DNA of 14,326 bases from contig CANQZT010000014.1 in assembly GCA_947628335.1 (NCBI GenBank), forward strand, positions 1 through 14,326. The letters are read 5' to 3'. The number at the start of each line of letters is the position of its first letter. Position 1 is the first letter of the stretch. The notes below the pieces were generated by a model. The model worked only from the letters and a program-made list of their open reading frames with translations. It was not told the origin of the DNA and did no database searches. This document shows, piece after piece, positions 8,742 to 14,326 of the stretch. The stretch is from an uncultured Clostridia bacterium. Lineage in GTDB: Bacteria; Bacillota_A; Clostridia; TANB77; CAG-508. Position numbers and translations under genes: made by a program.

Positions 8742-9565
8742 TGAAAGGAAAATTATATTTAGTTGCAACACCTATAGGAAATTTAGAAGATATTACATTG
8801 AGGGCAATTAGGATTTTAAAAGAAGCAGATATAATTGTTGCTGAAGATACAAGACAAACATTGAAATTGTTAAATCATTTTGAAATACAAAAGCGCTTAA
8901 TTAGTTACCATAGACATAGTGATGCGCAAAAACAAAATGAAATAATTGAAGAAATAAATTCAGGAAAGAATATTGCTCTTGTATCAGATGCAGGAACTCC
9001 AGTAATATCTGATCCGGGAGAGGATATTGTAAAAAAAGCTTTAGAAGAAAATATTCAAGTTATACCAATTCCTGGACCTTGTGCTTTGATTACTGCACTG
9101 ATTGCATCAGGAATAGATGCAAAAGAATTTTTATTTTTGGGATTTTTGCCAATGAATAATAAATTAAGAAACAAAAAGTTACAAGAAATAAAGGAAGCAA
9201 AAAATACTGTTATTTTATATGAAGCACCACATAAATTAATTACTACATTAAAAGATTTGAAAGACATAACAGATGAAAGAAAAATAGTTTTAGCAAGAGA
9301 ATTAACAAAAATTCATGAAGAATTTATTTTTGGAACTGCACAAGAACTTTTAGAAAAAGTAATAGAACCAAAAGGAGAATATGTTATTGTAATAGAAAAA
9401 ACAAAAAAATTAGAAAAAAATATTTTTGAAAATATGACAATTGAAGAACATTATAATTTCTATATTGAAAATTATGGAATGAACAAAAATGATGCAATTA
9501 AGCAAGTAGCTAAAGATAGAGGAGTAAAGAAGAATGAAATATATAAAAATTTCTTAAAAGAATAA
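8741..9565 (+). CDS. rsmI: 16S rRNA C1402 2'-O-methyltransferase RsmI
   Basis: A 274-residue tetrapyrrole-methylase-fold enzyme that 2'-O-methylates C1402 of 16S rRNA in the ribosomal P site, using SAM. The N-terminal ATPIGNLEDITLRA (9-22), AEDTR (near 35), SDAGTPVISDPG (from about 82) and PIPGPCALITAL (from about 108) are the family signatures, and the C-terminal KNEIYKNFL segment is typical. It is the second gene of the trmN operon; its Shine-Dalgarno AAGGAG lies inside the end of trmN. The order trmN, rsmI, then a convergent abrB matches the yabB-yabC-abrB region of Bacillus subtilis without yazA, so the cluster is conserved and vertically inherited rather than accessory. Confidence 0.95.
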   Translation: MKGKLYLVATPIGNLEDITLRAIRILKEADIIVAEDTRQTLKLLNHFEIQKRLISYHRHSDAQKQNEIIEEINSGKNIALVSDAGTPVISDPGEDIVKKALEENIQVIPIPGPCALITALIASGIDAKEFLFLGFLPMNNKLRNKKLQEIKEAKNTVILYEAPHKLITTLKDLKDITDERKIVLARELTKIHEEFIFGTAQELLEKVIEPKGEYVIVIEKTKKLEKNIFENMTIEEHYNFYIENYGMNKNDAIKQVAKDRGVKKNEIYKNFLKE

Positions 9566-9572
9566 AATAAAT

Positions 9573-9620
9573 AAAAATAAGTATATTGTTAAATGTTTAA
9601 ATAACAATATACTTATTTTT
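9573..9620. terminator. Bidirectional terminator between rsmI and abrB
   Basis: AAAAATAAGTATATTGTTA (9573-9591) pairs perfectly over 19 bases with 9602-9620 across a 10-base loop. T runs on both strands let it end both convergent transcripts; it lies 8 bases after the rsmI stop and 17 bases from the abrB stop. Confidence 0.85.
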
Positions 9621-9636
9621 TTATAACAAAACTTTA

Positions 9637-9888
9637 CTAGTTATTAAGAGCTGATACTTTTTCTTTACACTCTGAGCAAATAAAATTATCCTCAAATTGA
9701 ATTAAATTTTTAGTACTTCCACATAGTGCACAATTTGAATTATATTTTTTTAAAATTATTGAAGAGCCTGAAACATATATTTCTAAAGAATCTTTTTCTG
9801 AAATTCCTAATTTATTTCTTAATTCCATAGGTAGAACAATTCTTCCTAATTCATCTACTTTTCTAATAATCCCAGTCGATTTTATCAT
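9637..9888 (-). CDS. abrB: AbrB/SpoVT-family regulator with zinc ribbon
   Basis: An 83-residue DNA-binding transition-state regulator. Residues 1-48 form the swapped-hairpin AbrB domain (STGIIRKVDELGRIVLPMEL, then LGISEKDSLEIYV), which binds DNA as a dimer or tetramer. The C-terminus carries two CxxC pairs (C53/C56 and C71/C74) that would form a small zinc ribbon, as in many clostridial members, instead of the Bacillus AbrB multimerisation tail. Family members repress post-exponential and sporulation genes. ATG at 9888 follows GGAGGT by 7 bases. A good promoter lies directly upstream, and autoregulation is plausible but not shown. Its place next to rsmI supports the abrB name. Confidence 0.85.
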   Translation of the reverse strand: MIKSTGIIRKVDELGRIVLPMELRNKLGISEKDSLEIYVSGSSIILKKYNSNCALCGSTKNLIQFEDNFICSECKEKVSALNN

Positions 9889-9919
9889 AATAATACCTCC
9901 ATTAAAAAACCTTAATTAT

Positions 9920-9948
9920 ATAATAGCACAAAATTCGATTAATTTCAA
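9920..9948 (-). promoter_or_regulatory. Sigma-A promoter of abrB
   Basis: On the minus strand TTGAAA (9948-9943), a 17-base spacer and TATTAT (9925-9920) lie just upstream of the abrB leader. Confidence 0.65.
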
Positions 9949-9963
9949 CATATTTTATGATAA

Positions 9964-10117
9964 GTTAAAAAAGATACAGGAGTTTTAGAAACTCCTGTAA
10001 AGTTAGATATATAACTCCGGTTGGAGACTGTAGAGGATGCCTTTCGCTAAAAATAAAAAATGGGGGCCGCGAAAGAAGAATTAAAATATTTAAAATCCTC
10101 TACAAAATTAAAAACAA
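9964..10117 (-). ncRNA. Candidate structured small RNA, class unknown
   Basis: A predicted transcript of about 150 bases on the minus strand. A closing stem TGTAGAGGAT (10104-10095) pairs perfectly with ATCCTCTACA (10038-10029). Inside it CTTTCGC (10075-10069) pairs with GCGAAAG (10047-10041), around a C-rich then U-rich loop. A small hairpin CTCC-AACC-GGAG (10026-10015) follows. The 3' end is a perfect 11-bp hairpin (TACAGGAGTTT, 9999-9975) followed by TCTTTTTT, a standard terminator. The G+C content of the paired parts is far above the surroundings. A promoter fits just upstream. It does not match tmRNA, SRP RNA, RNase P or any riboswitch that I can recognise. It could also be a 3' element of the spmB transcript. 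Confidence 0.55.
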
Positions 10118-10123
10118 ATAAAA

Positions 10124-10153
10124 ATTTTATTAAACAGGATTACATAATTTCAA
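10124..10153 (-). promoter_or_regulatory. Promoter of the candidate small RNA
   Basis: On the minus strand TTGAAA (10153-10148), an 18-base spacer and TAAAAT (10129-10124) would start transcription near 10117, about a dozen bases before the closing stem. Confidence 0.5.
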
Positions 10154-10185
10154 GAATCACGCATAAAAATTATAAGTTCAGATAA

Positions 10186-10307
10186 GATATTAAAATTATA
10201 AAAAAATTGAAAAATTTAGGTGAATACCTTAAAAAATAAAACTTATGATTTTAAAAAATTGAATAATAAAATTACATTTATTATAATATAACATAAAACA
10301 ACATTTG
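10186..10307. other. Spacer downstream of spmB
   Basis: An A/T-rich spacer. The only structure seen is AGGT-ATTC-ACCT near 10218-10230 followed by a short T run on the minus strand, a weak possible terminator for spmB. No gene was seen. Confidence 0.4.
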
Positions 10308-10851
10308 TCAACAAAAATCGTTCGACAAAATTTGACAAAAAACGACAGAGACAAGCATTCCGAACAAAATCTGCAATAAGGGCTGCAGCTAAAACAAAGC
10401 GGATTTTCTTAACTTTTACAGTGCTAGTATATATTGCAATAGTATATAAAGTAGTTTCAGTAGACCCCATAATTGTAGAGGCAATTAAGCCGAATTGTAC
10501 TATCGACTCCAAAATTTTTCATAATATCTAAGGCTACTGCAGTAGATGCACTTCCAGATATTGGACGAATTAGCATTAATGGAAATATTTGATATGGAAT
10601 TTTTAATAAATTTAAAAAAGGCGATAATATATTTTGAAAAAGTTCTAAAATTCCAGAATTACGAAGAGCGCTTACAGCTAAAAATAATGCTATTAAAGTA
10701 GGAAAAATTTTAATAACAGTATTAATTCCGCTCTTTTGCACCGCACTAAAAAACTGTCGAAGACTTTTACTTTTTCAGAATAACCATATGCAATAATAAG
10801 AGCGATAACAAAAGGAACAGCAATTATAGAAATATAATTTATAATATTCAA
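10308..10851 (-). CDS. spmB: SpmB, in four frames joined at CGG codons
   Basis: Spore maturation protein B, a membrane protein of the nucleoside-recognition (Gate) family; with SpmA it is needed for spore core dehydration in Bacillus. Read literally the frame breaks four times, at minus-strand CGG codons starting at 10743, 10730, 10492 and 10362. Skipping the C at each gives 36, 4, 79, 43 and 17 codons and then TGA at 10310-10308. The resulting 179 residues are the normal family length, with GAKEGINTVIKIFP, LIRPISGSAS, GLIASTIMGSTETT and LIADFVGMLVSVVF all in place. Each skipped C stands before a glycine that is also glycine in Bacillus SpmB as I recall it (residues 37, 41, 120 and 163). Without shifting, translation ends after about 52 codons. 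The start is TTG at 10851 behind a seven-G Shine-Dalgarno; no ATG fits. It follows spmA by 80 bases. It is either recoded, a pseudogene or mis-sequenced; see the findings. Confidence 0.85.
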
Positions 10852-10931
10852 AAATTCCCCCCCTAACTTATAAAAGCTTGTTACAATTCAAAAATTATAA
10901 AATATGCTTTTTTGAAGTTATATATTAATAT

Positions 10932-11510
10932 TTATTTTCCTAATTTAATGAATATTTTTGCAGCAAATATTGCAGAACATGCAGCACAAGCTGTTGCTAC
11001 CCATACAGGAAAAATAATGCTTGTTGGATTTTCAGAATTTAAAGAACTTCTTATTGCTATAACAGTTGTAGGAATAAGTTGCATAGAAGCAGTATTAATT
11101 AAAACTAACATTGCCATGGAATTACTTAAAGTATTTTTATTTGTATTTTTTTCTTGCAAAGATTCCATTGCTTTTAAACCAAGAGGAGTTGATGCATTAC
11201 CGAGACCTAAAATATTTGCAATGATGTTTAAAGATATTTCTTCATGAGCATTATCTTTTTCATTTATTTCAGGGAATAAAAACTTAATAAGAGGTTTTAA
11301 TACTTTAGCAAAATTTTTAGATAAAGAAGAATCTTTTGCAATTTGCATAATTCCACACCATAAAGTAATAGTACCAAAAAAAGTAAGTGTTAATTCGACT
11401 GCAGATGATGCAGATTCAAATATACCATTATTTACATTTTGAATATTACCAGAAAATAGCGCATAAACGTATGAAATTACAATAAATATTGGCCATAATA
11501 TATTTAACAT
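10932..11510 (-). CDS. spmA: Spore maturation protein SpmA
   Basis: A 192-residue integral membrane protein of the nucleoside-recognition (Gate) family. Several hydrophobic helices are visible, including the N-terminal segment from MLNILWPIFIVISYVYALF, TLTFFGTITLWCGIMQIA and the C-terminal FPVWVATACAACSAIFAAK. The family signatures NILGLGNASTPLGLKAMESL (near 96-115) and INTASMQLIPTTVIAIRS (near 137-154) are intact. SpmA and SpmB act together in spore core dehydration and heat resistance in Bacillus, with dacB as a usual partner; dacB is not visible here. The frame is unbroken, unlike spmB directly downstream. ATG at 11510 matches the family start but has no Shine-Dalgarno; a sigma-E-like promoter placed very close may make the message leaderless. 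Confidence 0.92.
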   Translation of the reverse strand: MLNILWPIFIVISYVYALFSGNIQNVNNGIFESASSAVELTLTFFGTITLWCGIMQIAKDSSLSKNFAKVLKPLIKFLFPEINEKDNAHEEISLNIIANILGLGNASTPLGLKAMESLQEKNTNKNTLSNSMAMLVLINTASMQLIPTTVIAIRSSLNSENPTSIIFPVWVATACAACSAIFAAKIFIKLGK

Positions 11511-11517
11511 GTAATAA

Positions 11518-11546
11518 TATTATTGTTTTAAGTAAAAAAATATGAC
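11518..11546 (-). promoter_or_regulatory. Possible sigma-E promoter of spmA
   Basis: GTCATATT (11546-11539) is an exact match to the -35 consensus I recall for mother-cell sigma-E of Bacillus. After 13 bases the -10 region CAATAATA is only a partial match to CATACAAT. Transcription would start about at the spmA ATG. Bacillus spmA-spmB is under sigma-E as I recall, which fits. Confidence 0.35.
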
Positions 11547-11562
11547 TTTTCAAAAAAATAAT

Positions 11563-11591
11563 TTGCTAAAATTATTCAAATAAAGTATAAT
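11563..11591 (+). promoter_or_regulatory. Sigma-A promoter of the S4-domain gene
   Basis: TTGCTA, a 17-base spacer and a perfect TATAAT lie about 50 bases before the ATG at 11642, divergent from spmA. Confidence 0.65.
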
Positions 11592-11641
11592 TATATATAA
11601 GTTTTTGTTTAAAATATAGCATTAGAATAGGAAGATATTAA

Positions 11642-12418
11642 ATGAATAATATTGATGAAAAGATTATTATTGCAAAATTAATGGATAAAATTAAAATTTG
11701 CAAAATAAGAAATAAGATTACTAATACAGAATTTTTAAGTTTGTATCATAGAGAAATAATTCAAAAAGAATTAAATAAGATTAAATTAAAAAATTATTTA
11801 TTTTTTGGAGGATATAATGAAGCGGAAGCACAAATTTTAATAATTTATCCTGAAAAACTGACAGAAGATATAATAAAAAATAATTTAAAAGATTTAATAA
11901 AAGCAGTAAAAATAGAACTTCCCAAAGAATTAGTTGGAAAATATAATCATAGAGACTATTTAGGAATTGTTATGCAGGCTGGACTTAAAAGAGAGAGAAT
12001 AGGTGATATAATAGTATATAAAGACAAAGCTTATATATTTGTTTTAAGAGAAAATGCAGAATATATTAAAGAGAATTTAAAACAATTTTCAAGATTTAAC
12101 AAAGCAAATATTGAAATATTAAATTATGAAAATGTAGAGATAAAAGAACCAGAATTTGAAGAAATGCGAATAACGGTATCTTCACTTAGATTAGATAATG
12201 TAGTTTCTGAAATTACAAGACTTTCAAGAAGTAAGACAGAAGAACTTTTAAAAAATGAAAAAGTATTTTTGAATAGCAAATTAGAAATGAAAACTACTAT
12301 TTCCGTAAATGAAAAAGATATTTTAGCAATAAGAGGTTTTGGAAAATATGTTATATGGGAATTTTTAGGAAATAATAAAAAAGGAAAAAATATAATTATT
12401 GTAAAAAAATACATATAA
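11642..12418 (+). CDS. ylmH: YlmH-family S4 RNA-binding protein
   Basis: A 258-residue cytoplasmic RNA-binding protein. The N-terminal part resembles the YlmH globular region: EAEAQILIIYPE (near 60) and HRDYLGIVMQAGLKRERIGD (near 103-122), with IGDIIVYKDKAYIFV following. An S4 domain covers about 178-245, with SSLRLDNVVSEITRLSRSK and an end near GFGKYVIWEFLG. YlmH proteins bind ribosomes and have been linked to ribosome quality control and, through genome position, to cell division (ylm/sep cluster). Here it is not in a division cluster but alone between spmA and a HAD gene. ATG follows AGGAAG by 7 bases. The very high Lys/Ile/Asn content reflects base composition. Confidence 0.85.
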   Translation: MNNIDEKIIIAKLMDKIKICKIRNKITNTEFLSLYHREIIQKELNKIKLKNYLFFGGYNEAEAQILIIYPEKLTEDIIKNNLKDLIKAVKIELPKELVGKYNHRDYLGIVMQAGLKRERIGDIIVYKDKAYIFVLRENAEYIKENLKQFSRFNKANIEILNYENVEIKEPEFEEMRITVSSLRLDNVVSEITRLSRSKTEELLKNEKVFLNSKLEMKTTISVNEKDILAIRGFGKYVIWEFLGNNKKGKNIIIVKKYI

Positions 12419-12425
12419 AATTATG

Positions 12426-12454
12426 TTGACATATTTACTTTTTATGTAAATAAT
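12426..12454 (+). promoter_or_regulatory. Sigma-A promoter of the HAD-udk pair
   Basis: A perfect TTGACA (12426-12431), a 17-base spacer and AATAAT (12449-12454). It starts only 8 bases after the upstream stop codon, so the HAD and udk genes form their own unit. Confidence 0.6.
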
Positions 12455-12507
12455 GATAAAATAATATTGTAGTGTCATTATAATATAAAAAGTAGGAGAA
12501 TAAAACA

Positions 12508-13425
12508 ATGTATAAAATGTTAGTAACAGATCTAGATGGAACATTACTTGATGATTATAAAGAAATACCAGAAAAAAATATAAAAGTAATTAATAAATTA
12601 AATAAGGAGTTTGGAATAATTCCAGTAATAGCAACAGCAAGACCATTAGAAGTTGCAGAATATATTGCCAAAAAAGGAGGGCCAGCTTTCAAAAGCTATA
12701 TTATTGCAACAAATGGTGCCATATTAATGGATTTAAAAAAGAGAAAATATTTAGTAAATAAGTGCTTATCTTCAAGACAAATAGAAGATTTAATAGATAT
12801 ATGTAAAACAAATGAATTAGAATATGAATTTATGACTACAAAATGTGAAGTAGCGGATATTAAATATTCATATAGGCGTGTTGTAGACCCAATGTATGAT
12901 AATATGGGTGTCCCATTTAATTACCAGTATGATTTGGAAAGATACATTAGAAATTTACGAAAACCAATCCCATTATTTGCTGTTAATGGGACGGAAGAAG
13001 AACTAAAAGAATGTTATAGTAAGCTCGCAAGTATTCAAGGCTTGCAAATATCAAAGCCATGCATAAGAACAACACCTGAAATAGATGGAAGAGTTGAGAC
13101 TTTAGCGTATTATGATATAATGAGAGAAGGGGTTACAAAAGCAAGTGCTATTCAAGTTCTTGCAGAACATTTAAGAATAAAAAAAGAAGAAATTATTGCA
13201 ATTGGAGATGGAGGAAATGATATAGAGATGCTTCAAGCAGCAGGACTTAAAGTAGCAATGAAGAATGCAACAGATTCACTAAAAGAAATTGCAGACTTTA
13301 TTACTCCAGAGAATAATAATGTAGGAGGAGTTGGCATTTTTTTAGATGAATTATATAAACAATTACAGAATAGAGAAAATAGAACAAGAGAACTAAAAGA
13401 TATTGATGATGAGCAAAGTTTATAA
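12508..13425 (+). CDS. Cof-type HAD-superfamily phosphatase
   Basis: A 305-residue HAD hydrolase of the Cof (type IIB cap) subfamily, soluble, Mg-dependent, acting on sugar phosphates, flavin or other small phosphorylated metabolites. Motif I is DLDGT with D8 as nucleophile and D10 as acid/base, motif II is ATAR near 42, motif III is K211 in TKASAIQVL and motif IV is GDGGNDIEM with D234 and D238. All catalytic residues are present. The last 20 or so residues form a charged tail (QNRENRTRELKDIDDEQ) beyond the usual end of the fold. ATG at 12508 follows GGAG. The stop is 17 bases before udk, so the two are probably co-transcribed. Substrate cannot be told from the sequence. Confidence 0.9.
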   Translation: MYKMLVTDLDGTLLDDYKEIPEKNIKVINKLNKEFGIIPVIATARPLEVAEYIAKKGGPAFKSYIIATNGAILMDLKKRKYLVNKCLSSRQIEDLIDICKTNELEYEFMTTKCEVADIKYSYRRVVDPMYDNMGVPFNYQYDLERYIRNLRKPIPLFAVNGTEEELKECYSKLASIQGLQISKPCIRTTPEIDGRVETLAYYDIMREGVTKASAIQVLAEHLRIKKEEIIAIGDGGNDIEMLQAAGLKVAMKNATDSLKEIADFITPENNNVGGVGIFLDELYKQLQNRENRTRELKDIDDEQSL

Positions 13426-13442
13426 AAAGAGGAGTAAAAATA

Positions 13443-14057
13443 ATGGAAAAACCAATTATAATAGGAATTGCAGGAGGTACAGCTTCTGGAAAAACAACTT
13501 TAGCAAATAAGATAAAAGAAGAATTTAAAGATAATGCAATTATTTTATCACATGATTTTTACTATAAAAGTTATAGCAATTTTACAAAAGAAGAAAGAGA
13601 AAAAATGAATTATGATTGTCCAGAAGCTTATGAAACAGATTTATTGATTAGAGACATTAAAGCATTGATAGCAGGAGAAACTATTCAAAGACCAATATAT
13701 TCATATGTAGAACGTCTTAGAGAAAAAGAAACAGTTACTGTAAATCCAGCTCCAATTATTATTATTGAAGGATTATTAGTACTTGAAAATAAAGAACTTT
13801 CAGATTTAATGGATATGAAAATTTTTGTAGATACAGATGCAGATATAAGGTTTATAAGATTACTTGAAAGGGATACAAAAGAAAGAGGTACAACAGTAGA
13901 ATATATTACTGCAAAATATAAAAGTACACTAAAACCAATGCATGAAAAGTATATAGAACCTTGTAAAGAAAAAGCGGATATTGTTATACATGGGGATGAT
14001 TATTCAAATAAATTAATTGAAATAATTGAAAAAATTAGAAAAATAAAAAAATACTGA
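13443..14057 (+). CDS. udk: Uridine kinase
   Basis: A 204-residue P-loop kinase that phosphorylates uridine and cytidine to their monophosphates in pyrimidine salvage. The N-terminus IIIGIAGGTASGKTT carries the Walker A loop (G11-T18). DFYYKSY (near 38), NYDCPEAYETDLL (near 56) and RPIYSYVERLR (near 80) form the nucleoside-binding side, IIIIEGLLVL (near 107) the Walker B strand and RLLERDTKERG (near 139) the lid region. A Phe/Asp pair in many family members reads NYDCPEAYE here, a common variant. Length is usual. ATG follows AAGAGGAG. It is the second gene of the pair with the HAD phosphatase; a joint role in nucleotide turnover is possible but only inferred. Confidence 0.92.
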   Translation: MEKPIIIGIAGGTASGKTTLANKIKEEFKDNAIILSHDFYYKSYSNFTKEEREKMNYDCPEAYETDLLIRDIKALIAGETIQRPIYSYVERLREKETVTVNPAPIIIIEGLLVLENKELSDLMDMKIFVDTDADIRFIRLLERDTKERGTTVEYITAKYKSTLKPMHEKYIEPCKEKADIVIHGDDYSNKLIEIIEKIRKIKKY

Positions 14058-14193
14058 AGAAAAATACTAAATTAAAGAATTTTAAATAAAACTTTGTATG
14101 ATCATCTTTGTTAAAAAAATTTTTAGTAAATTTTCAGAATAATTGTAAAAATTAATATTATCTATAAAATATAAATTAAAGAAGGAATAAATT
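14058..14193 (+). promoter_or_regulatory. Spacer with likely promoter for the GNAT gene
   Basis: No clear terminator for udk is seen. TTGTAA (14143-14148), 16 bases and TAAAAT (14165-14170) make a plausible promoter, and GAAGGA (14181-14186) is the ribosome binding site for the next gene. Confidence 0.45.
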
Positions 14194-14326
14194 ATGCAAT
14201 ATTTTAAAAAATTAATAGGAGATAGGATATATTTATCTCCCAAAGATGCATCAAATGAAGAAATAGAAAAATTTACTGAATGGATGAATGACTTTCAAGT
14301 TACAGATTATACTGGTAGGAGTGGAC
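14194..14326 (+). CDS. GNAT N-acetyltransferase, N-terminal part
   Basis: The first 44 codons of a gene cut by the window edge. LIGDRIYLSPKD followed by a helix and FTEWMNDFQVTDYTGR is the start of RimJ/RimL-type GNAT acetyltransferases, which transfer acetyl from acetyl-CoA to amines or protein N-termini. The CoA-binding motif lies beyond the window, so the family call rests on the N-terminus only. ATG is well placed behind GAAGGA. Confidence 0.7.
   Translation, partial: MQYFKKLIGDRIYLSPKDASNEEIEKFTEWMNDFQVTDYTGRSG

Noticed and set aside
10021..10080. A known riboswitch in the G+C-rich patch
   Set aside because: I compared the motifs with c-di-GMP, glycine, ZTP, THF, preQ1 and guanidine classes from memory and none fits; no gene starts downstream on the matching strand apart from abrB, which lies past the terminator.
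10060..10185. A 41-codon plus-strand frame beginning ATGGGGGCC
   Set aside because: It lacks a ribosome binding site and overlaps the minus-strand RNA structure, whose stems, promoter and terminator explain the G+C-rich bases better.
10243..10512. An 89-residue minus-strand frame as a separate membrane protein
   Set aside because: Its middle is the SpmB C-terminal third in one frame; its start lies inside spmB and its end runs past the fourth CGG site into non-family sequence.

Overview
The window reads as chromosome of a very AT-rich, spore-forming or spore-ancestry Firmicute, most likely an uncultured clostridial lineage. The grounds are Shine-Dalgarno sites of the AGGAGG type, A/T-ending codons, the sporulation genes spmA and spmB, a GerM-type protein, an AbrB/SpoVT regulator and a giant clostridial acyl-CoA dehydratase activase-related protein. 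The genetic code looks standard: UGG encodes Trp and UGA is used as a stop.

Layout. Bases 1-2560 hold no convincing gene. They are extremely A-rich on the + strand and contain a duplicated block (1-380 and 1330-1645), each copy carrying one perfect DnaA box. They also contain about 75-bp degenerate repeats, long hairpins and one small broken reading frame. A terminator at 2563-2610 then closes the 1444-residue activase-related protein (2622-6956, minus), which is transcribed divergently from a GerMN-domain protein (7204-7758, plus). Next come trmN and rsmI as a one-base-overlap pair (8007-9565, plus), facing abrB (9637-9888, minus) across a shared bidirectional terminator. Bases 9964-10117 look like a small structured RNA on the minus strand with its own promoter and terminator. 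The spmA-spmB operon (11510 down to 10308, minus) is followed, divergently, by a YlmH-type S4 protein (plus), then a Cof-type HAD phosphatase and uridine kinase (udk) as a close pair, and finally the start of a GNAT acetyltransferase cut by the window edge.

The most striking observation is in spmB. Read literally, the gene is broken four times. Every break is the same: one extra C directly in front of the GG of a conserved glycine codon, so that the in-frame codon at each break is CGG. Skipping the C each time restores a full-length 179-residue SpmB ending at a normal stop. I found no other in-frame CGG codon in the roughly 3,200 codons of the other genes here. This suggests that CGG is unassigned or very slowly decoded in this organism and that ribosomes move +1 at CGGN to read glycine. 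Mitochondria offer precedents for shifts at unread codons; I know of no bacterial case of this form. Sequencing error and pseudogene decay are the alternatives; the uniform sequence context argues against ordinary decay.

Functionally the window mixes translation and RNA-modification housekeeping (trmN, rsmI, ylmH), pyrimidine salvage (udk), sporulation (spmA, spmB, the GerM-like gene, abrB) and an anaerobic, ATP-driven electron-transfer protein. Sites, promoters and structures were read by eye; no search or folding program was run.
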